Assembly (NCBI GenBank): GCA_963737225.1
Contig: CAVTSA010000005.1
Span: 62,001 to 126,000 of the forward strand
DNA: 64,000 nucleotides
Source: CAVTSA01 sp963737225
GTDB taxonomy: Bacteria; Chloroflexota; Dormibacteria; Dormibacterales; Dormibacteraceae
Direction: 5' to 3'
The position numbers and the translations under genes are program-made. The notes beneath the pieces are model-generated. The model was given only the letters and a program-made list of their open reading frames with translations, was not told the DNA's origin and searched no databases. Positions 43,040 through 50,998 of this stretch are shown here, piece after piece. Numbering within the stretch: the first letter of the stretch is position 1; every line of letters starts with the position of its first letter.

Positions 43040-43702
43040 GTGCGAGTTCTGGTAGCAGAAGACGACGAGGTGTTGGCCAGAGCCGTGGCCGTGGGGCTGC
43101 GCCGCGAGGGCATGGCCGTCGACCTGGCCTTCGATGGCGACGACGCTCTCACCAACGCCATGGTCAACGGCTACGATGTGATGGTCCTCGACCGGGACCT
43201 GCCCGGCACCCACGGTGACGACGTTTGTCGGGCGCTGGCTGCCGACGGATCGTCGAGCCGTGTGCTGATGCTCACCGCCGCCAGCTCGCTGAAAGACCGG
43301 GTCGAAGGACTCGGGTTGGGCGCGGATGACTACCTGCCCAAACCATTCGAGTTCGCCGAGCTCGTGGCCCGGATTAGGGCCCTGGCCCGCCGCCCAAGCG
43401 CTCCACAGGCGGCCTGTGTGGAGTTCGGCGATCTGAGCCTAGACCCAGCCCAACGGGTGGCAGTTCGAGCCGGCCGACGACTCGCGCTCACCCCCAAGGA
43501 ACTGGCCGTCCTGGAATGCCTGCTCGCCGCCGACGGAAGACCGGTCCCCGCCGAGGAGTTGCTCGAACGGGTGTGGGACAACGAGATCGACCCCTTCACC
43601 GCCACGGTGAAGACGACCATCCGCCGATTGCGAACCAAGCTGGGCGAACCGCCGATGATCGAGACCATCCGCGAGGCCGGCTACCGCATCGGAGGACCAT
43701 GA
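43040..43702 (+). CDS. OmpR/PhoB-type response regulator
   Basis: A 220-residue regulator from GTG 43040. Receiver: RVLVAEDDEVLARAVAVGLR, phospho-Asp in DVMVLDRDLPGTHGDDVCRA, Thr in LMLTAASSLK, Lys in DDYLPKPFEF. Winged-helix output domain: LALTPKELAVLECLLAADGR, VKTTIRRLRTKLGEPPMIET and the hairpin AGYRIGGP. Overlaps the kinase by ATGA. Divergent from the MacB-type operon, which it probably controls. Confidence 0.95.
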   Translation: MRVLVAEDDEVLARAVAVGLRREGMAVDLAFDGDDALTNAMVNGYDVMVLDRDLPGTHGDDVCRALAADGSSSRVLMLTAASSLKDRVEGLGLGADDYLPKPFEFAELVARIRALARRPSAPQAACVEFGDLSLDPAQRVAVRAGRRLALTPKELAVLECLLAADGRPVPAEELLERVWDNEIDPFTATVKTTIRRLRTKLGEPPMIETIREAGYRIGGP

Positions 43703-44922
43703 GCCGCTTCCGTCCTTCAAGGCTTACCGCGCCGTCGTGGCTGCGGCTGCCCCGCCGCACCGCCCGCCTGCGCCTCACCCTCCTCTCCGGTGCCCTGTTC
43801 CTCCTTTCGGGTGCGACCTTGCTCGCTGTCATCTACGGGCTCTTCCTCTTCGTACGTTCCGGCGGCAGCGGGAGCGCACGGAGCGGACGTTCCTCAGGGG
43901 CAGCTGCGACCGCCCAGCGCTTCGCCGACCAGCACGACTTGTTGACCGCCTGCGCGATCGGCCTGGTCATAGTGGCGGTGTTCGCGCTTCTGCTCGGCTG
44001 GTTCGTGGCCGGCCGGATGCTGCGCCCGGTCACGGCTATCACCGCCACGGCCCGGCGGATTTCGGCCACCAACCTGGATGAGCGGCTCCGGCTCGACGGC
44101 GCCGACGAGGAGTTCAAACAGCTGGGCGACACCCTCGACAACCTCTTCGCCCGCCTCGCGGCCGCGTTCGATGCCCAGCGGCACTTCATCGCCAACGCCT
44201 CCCACGAGCTACGCAGCCCGCTCACCCGAGAACGCACCCTGATACAGGTCGCGCTCGGAGATCCCTCCACCTCCGACGTATGGCGCTCGACCGGGCAAGA
44301 TCTGCTCGCCTCAAATCGGGAGCAAGAGCGCCTCATTGAAGCCCTCCTGGCCCTGGCCAGCAGCGAAAGCGGGCTCGACCACCCAGAGAGGGTTGACCTG
44401 GCCGCGACGTGCGAAGACGTCCTGGGGCGCCTCGACCTCCGCGTCGACACGTTCGGACTGCACGTCGAGACGGCGATCGGCTCGGCTCCCCTCTACGGTG
44501 ACCCCAAACTGATCGAGCGCCTCATCGCCAACCTTGTCGACAACGCCATCGGCCACAACACGCCAGGCGGACAGGTCCACATCTCCACCGCCGTGGTCGA
44601 CAAAAAGGCCACCCTGTCGGTGACGAACACCGGTCTGATCATCCCGGCGGGCGAGGTCAACCGGCTCTTCCAACCCTTCCAACGCCTCGACCCAAGTCGT
44701 ACCCACCACAGAGACGGTCACGGCCTCGGCCTGTCCATCGTCCGAGCCATCGCTGCTGCCCACGGGGCGGGCATCACCGCTCGCCCCGGAGTAAAAGGCG
44801 GTCTCTCCGTCAGTGTCACCTTCCCATCACCCACGGAGGTACGGGGTAGGTCACCACGAGCTTCGCAAGGAACAATAGGGGCGTACCAGCGGCGGGCCTC
44901 GGAGGGCGAGACTCCGAGGTGA
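43699..44922 (+). CDS. Sensor histidine kinase (HisKA type)
   Basis: A 407-residue kinase. Two membrane helices (LLSGALFLLSGATLLAVIYG and LTACAIGLVIVAVFALLLGW) enclose a short (~55 residue) outer loop, so it belongs to the intramembrane- or wall-stress-sensing group. HAMP: GRMLRPVTAITATARRISAT. H-box: FIANASHELRSPLTRERTLI. N-box: LIANLVDNAIGHNTPGGQVH; G-box: GHGLGLSIVRAIAAAHG. The last ~25 residues (after VTFPSPTE) look like read-through past the original end into worn DNA at the module edge. Confidence 0.94.
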   Translation: MSRFRPSRLTAPSWLRLPRRTARLRLTLLSGALFLLSGATLLAVIYGLFLFVRSGGSGSARSGRSSGAAATAQRFADQHDLLTACAIGLVIVAVFALLLGWFVAGRMLRPVTAITATARRISATNLDERLRLDGADEEFKQLGDTLDNLFARLAAAFDAQRHFIANASHELRSPLTRERTLIQVALGDPSTSDVWRSTGQDLLASNREQERLIEALLALASSESGLDHPERVDLAATCEDVLGRLDLRVDTFGLHVETAIGSAPLYGDPKLIERLIANLVDNAIGHNTPGGQVHISTAVVDKKATLSVTNTGLIIPAGEVNRLFQPFQRLDPSRTHHRDGHGLGLSIVRAIAAAHGAGITARPGVKGGLSVSVTFPSPTEVRGRSPRASQGTIGAYQRRASEGETPR

Positions 44923-45033
44923 GCGGAGATGCAAATCCATGAGAAGCCGGCGTCGCGAGCGTCGGCGACCATGGCGCAGAGCCACCAGTGGGTCTGGCTC
45001 ACGGGATGGGAATGGCCGACGACGAAGCCTCGC

Positions 45034-45310
45034 CGCGTCAAAAAATCGGGCACTCTCAACTATGTGCACGATCGTGCGCCACTACCTGATGAGGCGGACG
45101 ATATACGGACGAATCGCAATTCAAAAGTGGCTCCGGAGCACGGACTCGAACCGTGAACCTTGCGGTAACAGCAAACCGATTGCGGTCCGGCCCCGTCCGG
45201 GGCAATCCCAAATCGTCTGGTCTTGAACTGGCGAGGACGCCCTTGCCATCCGATGTGGTCCCCCCCCACTGCCCTGCGCTTGTGCACGATTTGTGCACGA
45301 CGCAACGCGT
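45034..45310 (-). other. Module boundary 4: att-like junction around tRNA-Asn 3' half
   Basis: Same order as the block at 33687: CGCGTCAAAAAATCGGGC at 45034, a TATGTGCACGA word, the tRNA half at 45128-45171, then a clean doubled TTGTGCACGA (45280-45289 and 45291-45300). The words have GCAC where boundary 2 has GCGC, in both arms together, which suggests they are bound by the same protein and changed in concert. Confidence 0.72.
45128..45171 (-). tRNA. 3' half of tRNA-Asn (GTT), copy 4
   Basis: The minus strand reads CTGTTACCGCAAGGTTCAC, T-arm GGTTCGAGTCC, acceptor strand CTCCGGA with discriminator G and encoded CCA. One base is missing in the anticodon loop relative to the copy at 47.4 kb. 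There is no 5' half. Confidence 0.8.
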
Positions 45311-45367
45311 TATTGCCTCCCACCCACCCGCGACATTCGTAGCTTGATCCGCGAGGAACCTGACGCG

Positions 45368-45844
45368 CTAAACGCGGCTGGGTTCCGCACCTCGCGTGCC
45401 ATCTTCGGCTGCTGCCTTGATCGATTGCAAGGTGGTTCGCATGCCCCTTCGAAGCATTCGGCCCCGCCCCCACAGCAGGGCCCGGGTGATAGAAGCAGCC
45501 AGCCAGCTGGCGGTCTCAAAGCGCTCCGTGATCTCGCAACCGCCGGTCTGAGGCTCCAGACGATAGGTCCAGCGACTGACGAAGCTGTAGCCGGGGCCGT
45601 CCATCGTGCGCCAGGCGAAGATGCGGCCCGGGTGCGCCACCTCGATCACGTTCCGTGTCCGCCAGCGAACCGGTCCGACACCGTTGTGCCCGCGGAATGC
45701 GCCACCCGCGGTCGGATTGGGGGCCCCGACCCACGTGATGCGCCGGAGCTCCGGCGACAACCCTGGCATGCGCGCCGGGTCGCCGATCAGACTCCAGACA
45801 CGCTCGACCGGTGCGGCGATGAAGAGCCGTTCTTCGATGCGCAT
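45368..45844 (-). CDS. SRPBCC-family protein
   Basis: A 158-residue START-like protein. The Met at 45844 opens the canonical first strand (MRIEERLFIAAPVERVWSLI); an upstream in-frame Met at 45922 would add 26 residues and is less likely. LRRITWVGAPNPTAGGAFRG, GRIFAWRTMDGPGYSFVSRW and CEITERFETASWLAASITRA follow the polyketide-cyclase-like pattern. The C-terminal helix RRGMRTTLQSIKAAAE is present. It lies 79 bases downstream of the efflux gene, so it is possibly in the same transcript. Confidence 0.82.
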   Translation of the reverse strand: MRIEERLFIAAPVERVWSLIGDPARMPGLSPELRRITWVGAPNPTAGGAFRGHNGVGPVRWRTRNVIEVAHPGRIFAWRTMDGPGYSFVSRWTYRLEPQTGGCEITERFETASWLAASITRALLWGRGRMLRRGMRTTLQSIKAAAEDGTRGAEPSRV

Positions 45845-45922
45845 CGAGGTGAGATGGATCCCTCCCCAGAAGATTTCAGATGGGCGCGAGAGCAATTCGG
45901 GTGCGCCCGGACTCCGCGCCAT

Positions 45923-46714
45923 TCATTTCACACCGCTCGCCGGTGGGAAGATCCTCGTCCGTTGGTCCGCAGGGAGTCGAGTCTGCTTCCCGTCACCGGC
46001 GCAGCGGGCATCCGTGCACCCCGGCCCGCAACCGCATGACTCGCCGGCTTGGGACACGTCGAGCCCGGGGATGTCGCAGCAGTCATCTCCGCACCAGGCG
46101 TCGACACCCTCCTTCACTGCGAGTGCAGCGACGGCCAGAGCCGCGATCGAGTCGACCCACCACCAACCCAGCAACGTGTTGGCCAGCAGTCCAAGCATCA
46201 CGGCGCCCGCGAGGTACGCGCACAGCAGGTTCTGCGCACCCTCGCCAGCGGTCGCACTTGAGGACAGACGTCGACCCAGCCGGCGCTTTGCGACGCTGAG
46301 CACAGGCATCAGGATCAGACTGCTCGCCGTCACCGCCATGCCCAGAACGGTGGTGCTCGGGTGGGTTCGCGTTAGGAGGCTGTGGACGGCCTCGATTGCC
46401 ACGTAGGGAGCAAGGATCCAGAAGCTGACCGCGATCGTCTTCTGGGCACGCCCTTCGGCCGTCTCCGAGAGCGTCCGTGAACCGGTGAACCGCCAGATCA
46501 CGATGATGCTCGCCAGGCCTTCGACGACCGACGAGAGCGCCCAGCCGATCAGGGCCACTGAATCCGCTTCGACCCCGGAAAGCAGGCCAACGCCGCCTTC
46601 GATCGTCATCCAGATCAGGCTGGCCCAGGCAAGGCGGCGTGCCCACCGCGCAGCTTGGTGCCAGTCGTCCCCGCGCCGGCTACGCTGCACGATCGGGGCC
46701 TCGGTGCTACTCAT
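45923..46714 (-). CDS. Cation-efflux-type (CDF-like) membrane protein with Cys-rich tail
   Basis: A 263-residue membrane protein from ATG 46714, overlapping the ArsR stop by four bases. Five to six helices (LAWASLIWMTIEGGVGLLSG, ADSVALIGWALSSVVEGLAS, TVLGMAVTASSLILMPVLSV, WVDSIAALAVAALAVKEGVD) match a cation diffusion facilitator core, with Asp/Glu residues in helices 2 and 5 (DSVALIGW, WWVDSIAALA) as metal ligands. The C-terminal tail is Cys-rich (CGDDCCDIPG, CGCGPGCTDARC) and probably binds the metal. The partner repressor suggests Cd, Zn or Pb as substrate. Confidence 0.85.
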   Translation of the reverse strand: MSSTEAPIVQRSRRGDDWHQAARWARRLAWASLIWMTIEGGVGLLSGVEADSVALIGWALSSVVEGLASIIVIWRFTGSRTLSETAEGRAQKTIAVSFWILAPYVAIEAVHSLLTRTHPSTTVLGMAVTASSLILMPVLSVAKRRLGRRLSSSATAGEGAQNLLCAYLAGAVMLGLLANTLLGWWWVDSIAALAVAALAVKEGVDAWCGDDCCDIPGLDVSQAGESCGCGPGCTDARCAGDGKQTRLPADQRTRIFPPASGVK

Positions 46715-47061
46715 GCGTCGCGTCCGTAGACGGGGCAGAGGGCGACAGCGGAGCCGGTGGCGTCGAGCAGCGCTTCCGCAGAACGCAGCAGGTCGTTCAG
46801 CGAGGGCTGTGTCAGGCGATAGAACGATTGCCGACCCTGGGCGCGGTAATCGACCAACTGACAATCGCGGAGGCACGCGAGGTGCTTGGAGACCGTCGAC
46901 TGGGAGAGCTCCAGCTCGGTCACTAGGTCGACCACCCGGGCTTCCCCTCGGCTCAAACGCTGGACGATGGAGAGGCGTACCGGATCAGCCAGAGAGTGGA
47001 ACAGTGAGACGGCGGGTGCGAGCTCGTGCCTCGCGAGCGCCACCCTTTCCGGAGATATCAT
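46711..47061 (-). CDS. ArsR/SmtB-family metal-type repressor (CmtR/CadC-like)
   Basis: A 116-residue repressor; ATG 47061 is preferred, with GTG 47067 as alternative. Winged helix: SLFHSLADPVRLSIVQRLSR, VVDLVTELELSQSTVSKHLA, CLRDCQLVDYRAQGRQSFYR. The Cys pair in HLACLRDC sits at the recognition helix, as in CmtR/ArsR-type metal sensors, and a further Cys lies in the tail (VALCPVYG). It would release DNA on metal binding and switch on the efflux gene that overlaps it. Confidence 0.92.
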   Translation of the reverse strand: MISPERVALARHELAPAVSLFHSLADPVRLSIVQRLSRGEARVVDLVTELELSQSTVSKHLACLRDCQLVDYRAQGRQSFYRLTQPSLNDLLRSAEALLDATGSAVALCPVYGRDA

Positions 47062-47293
47062 TCCCACATCGCGATTCTATTCCAATTTCGTGCTTTGCTG
47101 TCGGGAACCACGGGCACGGGGAGCCCGCTTGACCGCGGTAAGTCCGAGATCACCTCGGTCCGGAAACGCTCACAGCGCCGGACTGACGGCGCGGCTTCCG
47201 AACTCCGCCTCGAGGTGGCGACTCAGGAGCTGAGCCGCTTGGCGAGCCACTCCCCGCGGTGTCCACACTCGGTCCGACGTAAGGTGCCCGTGC

Positions 47294-47433
47294 TGCGTCA
47301 AAATCGGAGCACTTCCCGACAAATGTGCGCGACCGCCCTTCCGGCCATTCCAGTCCGGACGGTACTCGGACCAATCTGAGTTCAAAAGTGGCTCCGGAGC
47401 ACGGACTCGAACCGTGAACCTTGCGGTTAACAG
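47294..47433 (-). other. Module boundary 5: hybrid att-like junction around tRNA-Asn 3' half
   Basis: Left arm TGCGTCAAAATCGGAGC (47294) with AATGTGCGCGA is the type seen at 33.7, 38.3 and 45.0 kb. To the right of the tRNA half (47389-47433) the sequence switches to the type seen after 24.85 kb, with a doubled GCTGTCA word at 47522 and 47534. It thus looks like a junction between two different element types. Confidence 0.7.
47389..47433 (-). tRNA. 3' half of tRNA-Asn (GTT), copy 5, best preserved
   Basis: The minus strand reads CTGTTAACCGCAAGGTTCAC, then GGTTCGAGTCC, CTCCGGA, discriminator G and CCA. The anticodon loop is the intact CTGTTAA with anticodon GTT. The 5' half is absent; the upstream bases (GCGTGCCGACAA) do not form a D-arm. 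Confidence 0.83.
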
Positions 47434-47860
47434 TTGTCGGCACGCCATCTTTAGACCAGCCGGCCAAATTCCAATCAGCGCCATCAGAGGGCCTACCGTG
47501 CCGTTCGGGGCCGTCCGCGCCGCTGTCAGCGTTGCTGTCAACCCCAACACCGTCCCCTCCCCCTTCCCGTCGGCGGGGGGCGTCGATTGGCCCCCACGCA
47601 GCGGCTGATGCGGGGACATGCTGCTGCCGGATTCGCCCGGTCTCGCCGAGCTGCCACGCATCGGGCGGGCGTAGAAGTTCACCGCTGCGAGCAGGCGGTC
47701 GACCCGCAGCCAAGACCGCATCGGCGATGTCCTCGATGGATCTCATCGCCGAGGGTGGGTGTCGGTCGGGTTCGAGCGCATCAAGGACGTGGATGCCGTG
47801 CTCTCGCCCCCCGACTTCCTCCGGCTGCCCCGTCCATATGCAACCGGCTTCCTGGCCGGG
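47434..47860. repeat. Long direct repeat B, right copy (partner at 24850-25415)
   Basis: It aligns with the left copy from the tRNA fragment through GGCACGCCATCTTT, GCCATCAGAGGGCCTACC, the doubled GCTGTCA word, CCCCTCCCCC, and a ~120-base block ending GTGGATGCCGTGCTCTCGCC, then CCGGCTTCCTGGCCGGGA. It is slightly shorter than its partner. No intact gene is readable. Confidence 0.6.
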
Positions 47861-48276
47861 AAGTGCTTCCTTCGCTGCCGCCGAGCCGGCGGCGCGAAGG
47901 GGTCACCACTTCCCGACTTCTGCTTCGGCGCGCATGCCGTAATCGAAGGCCTATCCGCCTACCGGACCGTGCTCCTCCGGCGGCGCTTCAGCGCCCGCGC
48001 AGCACCGAATCGTCGGTTCGGATGTCAAACCGCGGTAGGGCGGCCTTAGAGAGCCCTGCTCGTCCTCGAGCCTGAAGTGCGACTCGTCCGTCATCGGTGA
48101 TGGCGGTGCGGCCGGGGAGGACCCGGGTGCAACACCTGGAGTCGGTAGCGGCCGCAGACCCATCGCCGGGCCGGAGGCTGGACCGCTGCCGCGGTGAGGC
48201 CCGACGGGCGGCGCGGCGGCCGTGCCTGGCTCGTTCGCGTTATGAAATCGTCACGCTCTCGCGCGATCATCCGCAC
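47861..48276. other. Intergenic leader before the two-component genes
   Basis: Frames here lack domains and ribosome sites. This is the transition from repeat B to the response regulator; a promoter for the operon at 48277 is expected but I cannot define one. Confidence 0.35.
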
Positions 48277-48948
48277 ATGCGCGTGCTGGTGGTGGAGGAC
48301 GAGGATCCCATCCGCGATCTGCTCACACGCGGCCTGACCGAGCACGGGTACGTGGTGGAGGCGACAGGCAATGGCGGCGACGCCTTGCACCTGCTCCGCG
48401 TCTATGAGTACGTGGCCGCCGTGATCGACTGGCGGCTGCCGGAGCTGACCGGCGTCGAGGTCATCCGGAAGGCGCGCAGACTGGGGGTCGACGTCCCCGT
48501 CCTAGTGCTGACGGCGCGGGACGCGCTGCGGGACCGGGTCGAGGGCCTGGACGCGGGCGCGGACGACTACCTGGTCAAGCCATTCGAGTTCGATGAGCTC
48601 CTGGCGAGGCTGCGTGCGCTCCTCCGGCGCCCGGCTCGAGGCCCCCTTGCCCACTTTCAGGTGGGCGGCCTGGTGGTTGACGTGGCGACCAGACGGGCCC
48701 AGGTCGCGGGTCGCGACATCGCGCTCACACCGAAGGAGTTCGCGATCCTGGAGCTTCTTGTCAGCCGCTCTCCCGCCGTCGTCACCGCTCGGGAGATCGC
48801 CGCCCACGTGTGGCCGGACGAGACCGAGCTGATCGGGTCGAACACGATCCACGTGCACATGGGCCGCCTCCATCGCAAGCTCGGTCGGAAGGCGGTCTGC
48901 ATCGTCACCGTCCGGGGCCAGGGCTTTCGGTTGGAGGCCGCCCGGTGA
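48277..48948 (+). CDS. OmpR/PhoB-type response regulator
   Basis: A 223-residue regulator from ATG 48277. Receiver: MRVLVVEDEDPIRDLLTRGL, Asp in YVAAVIDWRLPELTGVEVIR, Thr in LVLTARDALRD, Lys in DDYLVKPFEFDELLARLRAL. Output winged helix: IALTPKEFAILELLVSRSPA, NTIHVHMGRLHRKLGRKAVC with VRGQGFRLEA. First gene of a five-gene run (regulator, kinase, small membrane protein, ABC ATPase, permease). Overlaps the kinase by GTGA. Confidence 0.95.
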   Translation: MRVLVVEDEDPIRDLLTRGLTEHGYVVEATGNGGDALHLLRVYEYVAAVIDWRLPELTGVEVIRKARRLGVDVPVLVLTARDALRDRVEGLDAGADDYLVKPFEFDELLARLRALLRRPARGPLAHFQVGGLVVDVATRRAQVAGRDIALTPKEFAILELLVSRSPAVVTAREIAAHVWPDETELIGSNTIHVHMGRLHRKLGRKAVCIVTVRGQGFRLEAAR

Positions 48949-49916
48949 AGCCGGTCACTGCCGTCCGCTCGGCCCTGACCAGCGCGCTCGCCGGCACAAC
49001 GATCGTCGCCATCGTCTTGCTGGGGGCGATGGTCTGGGGCGCAGAGGGACACGACGCCTTGAACAGCTTGATCCGTGTCGGGAGTCGGACCACCGGCTGG
49101 ACGCTCCCCCTCCCGGCAGCGGTACTGATCGTTGGCCCGCCGGTGCTGATCCTGACGTTCGGGACCTTCTTCGTGATCGGGCGGAGAGCGGCCCGGCCCA
49201 TCGAGATGGCCCGGCGCCAGCAGCTACAGTTCACAGCCGACGCCTCCCACGAGCTGCGGACGCCGCTGACCGTGATCGAAGGCGAGGCATCGCTGGCCCT
49301 CGGTCGGTCTCGCGACGCCGCCGCCTACCGGGAGGCGTTGGAGAAGGTCGCCGGCGAGAGCCGGCGCATGCGACGACTCGTCGACGACCTGCTGTGGCTG
49401 GCGCGATCGGAGGCCGATCCGGACCGGCCCCCCGCCGCCGTTCTCGACGTCGGAGAGGTCGCCCTCGCCGCCTGCCGGCGCTTCGAAAGCGTCGGGGCAG
49501 AGAAGCAGCTGCGGATCACGGCAGCCGTCATGGGTGATCGCACCCCCCTGCTGGTGGCGCCCGCCGCGTGGCTGGAGCGTCTGCTCGGGGTCCTGCTAGA
49601 AAACGCCTGCCGGTACACTCCGGCCGGCGGAGTGATCCGGATCAGCGCCGGGGTAGATGGCGACCAGGTCTGGCTGAGGGTCGAGGACAGCGGCCCCGGC
49701 ATCCCGGCGGCGGAAGCTGACCGCATCTTCGACCGCTTCAATCGCGCAACTCTCGAGCCGGGCGGGTCAGGACTCGGCCTGGCAATTGCCTCGAAGGTAG
49801 TTCAGGGGACCGACGGAACGTGGCGCGTGGCCCGATCCGAGTTCGGCGGCGCGCTGTTCGAGGTCAGCTGGCACCGACGGTACGTCCCACCGGCCGCATT
49901 TCGGCGGAAGCTTTAG
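48945..49916 (+). CDS. Sensor histidine kinase (HisKA type), compact
   Basis: A 323-residue kinase from GTG 48945. Two membrane helices (ALAGTTIVAIVLLGAMVWGA and AAVLIVGPPVLILTFGTFFV) with a very short outer loop, no clear HAMP, then the H-box LQFTADASHELRTPLTVIEG. N-box: LLGVLLENACRYTPAGGVIR; G-boxes: VEDSGPGIPAAEADRIFDRF and GGSGLGLAIASKVVQG. The small outer part suggests sensing in the membrane, or through the adjacent transporter as in antibiotic-sensing systems. Confidence 0.94.
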   Translation: MKPVTAVRSALTSALAGTTIVAIVLLGAMVWGAEGHDALNSLIRVGSRTTGWTLPLPAAVLIVGPPVLILTFGTFFVIGRRAARPIEMARRQQLQFTADASHELRTPLTVIEGEASLALGRSRDAAAYREALEKVAGESRRMRRLVDDLLWLARSEADPDRPPAAVLDVGEVALAACRRFESVGAEKQLRITAAVMGDRTPLLVAPAAWLERLLGVLLENACRYTPAGGVIRISAGVDGDQVWLRVEDSGPGIPAAEADRIFDRFNRATLEPGGSGLGLAIASKVVQGTDGTWRVARSEFGGALFEVSWHRRYVPPAAFRRKL

Positions 49917-49955
49917 GGATTCGTCAAAGTCCAGTTCGTAGCGTCCACCGCCGTC

Positions 49956-50138
49956 ATGCAACCGATCGAACTCCTCGTCTTCAGGGGGCCGCTCGGCGTC
50001 GTCGAAGCCGCCGCCCTTTGGCTCGCCGTGGTGCTCGTCATCGCCGGTCTCGTGGCCGTCGCCGTCTTGATGGTGCGACGGTGGCGCCAGAGACGTCCGG
50101 GGCCTCCGGACGATTGGCGAGAGGATCGTCCGCGATGA
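49956..50138 (+). CDS. Small single-helix membrane protein beside the ABC exporter
   Basis: A 60-residue protein from ATG 49956, with one helix (EAAALWLAVVLVIAGLVAVA) flanked by a short N-terminus and a basic, Pro-rich tail (RRWRQRRPGPPDDWRED). Its stop overlaps the ATPase start by ATGA, so it is coupled to it. It may be an accessory subunit of the transporter or kinase. No family recognised. Confidence 0.6.
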   Translation: MQPIELLVFRGPLGVVEAAALWLAVVLVIAGLVAVAVLMVRRWRQRRPGPPDDWREDRPR

Positions 50139-50998
50139 CGGTGATCGAGGTCCACGGCCTGACGAAGCGGTTTGGTCCGGTGGTGGCGGTCGATGATCTG
50201 ACCTTCGGGGTGGAGCCGGGGGAGATCGTGGGATTCCTGGGGCCGAACGGAGCCGGCAAGACGACCACGCTGCGCATGCTGCTCGGCCTCGTCCAGCCGA
50301 CCGCCGGCGCCGCCACCGTCTGTGGCCACCCGTACCGCGAGCTTCGCGATCCTCTGCGGCGGGTCGGGGCGGTGCTCGAGGGCGCCGGCGCGCACCCCGC
50401 ACGGACCGCTCGATCTCACCTGCGCATGCAGGCCATGGCCTCAAAAAGCGCGATCGCGCGTGTCGACGACATGCTGGACCTGGTCGGCCTCACGCAAGCC
50501 GCCGATCGCCGCGTAGGGGAGTTCTCGCTTGGGATGCGGCAGCGGCTGGGCCTGGCGGCGGCCCTCCTCCCCGACCCGGAGGTGCTCGTCTTGGACGAGC
50601 CCGCCAACGGGCTCGACCCGCAGGGGGTGCGCTGGCTGCGCGACCTCCTACGTGCGCAGGCTGCCCTCGGACGCACCGTGCTCCTCTCGAGCCACCTCCT
50701 CGCAGAGGCGGCCCAATCGGTGGACAGCGTCGTGATCCTCAACCGCGGCCGGCTCGTCACGCAGGCCCCGCTCGAGCGACTCACCGCCGGTGCCGACCCG
50801 ACGAACCTCGAGGATGCGTTCCTCCGGTTGACGACCCGCCCGCCGGACGGCACCAGCCGCGCCGCCACGACGGGGGAGGCGGCGACCACGGCGGCCGAGG
50901 CTCCGCGCACCCGGCGCTGGCTCCTGGCGCCGCTCGTGGCGGCGGCGTTGCTCGTCGCCTTCCTGCTCGGCCGGAGCGTGGGGAGGCGCAGGTCATGA
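50135..50998 (+). CDS. ABC-2-type transporter ATPase with C-terminal membrane helix
   Basis: A 287-residue ATPase of the drug-exporter (DrrA/CcmA-like) group. Walker A GPNGAGKTT at residues 36-44; signature EFSLGMRQRLGLAAALL; Walker B VLVLDEPANGLDPQG; H-loop LLSSHLLAEA. Unusually the C-terminus continues through an Ala/Thr linker into a membrane helix (WLLAPLVAAALLVAFLLGRS). Overlaps the permease start by ATGA. Probably exports an antibiotic, lipid or peptide, regulated by the two-component system upstream. Confidence 0.94.
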   Translation: MTVIEVHGLTKRFGPVVAVDDLTFGVEPGEIVGFLGPNGAGKTTTLRMLLGLVQPTAGAATVCGHPYRELRDPLRRVGAVLEGAGAHPARTARSHLRMQAMASKSAIARVDDMLDLVGLTQAADRRVGEFSLGMRQRLGLAAALLPDPEVLVLDEPANGLDPQGVRWLRDLLRAQAALGRTVLLSSHLLAEAAQSVDSVVILNRGRLVTQAPLERLTAGADPTNLEDAFLRLTTRPPDGTSRAATTGEAATTAAEAPRTRRWLLAPLVAAALLVAFLLGRSVGRRRS

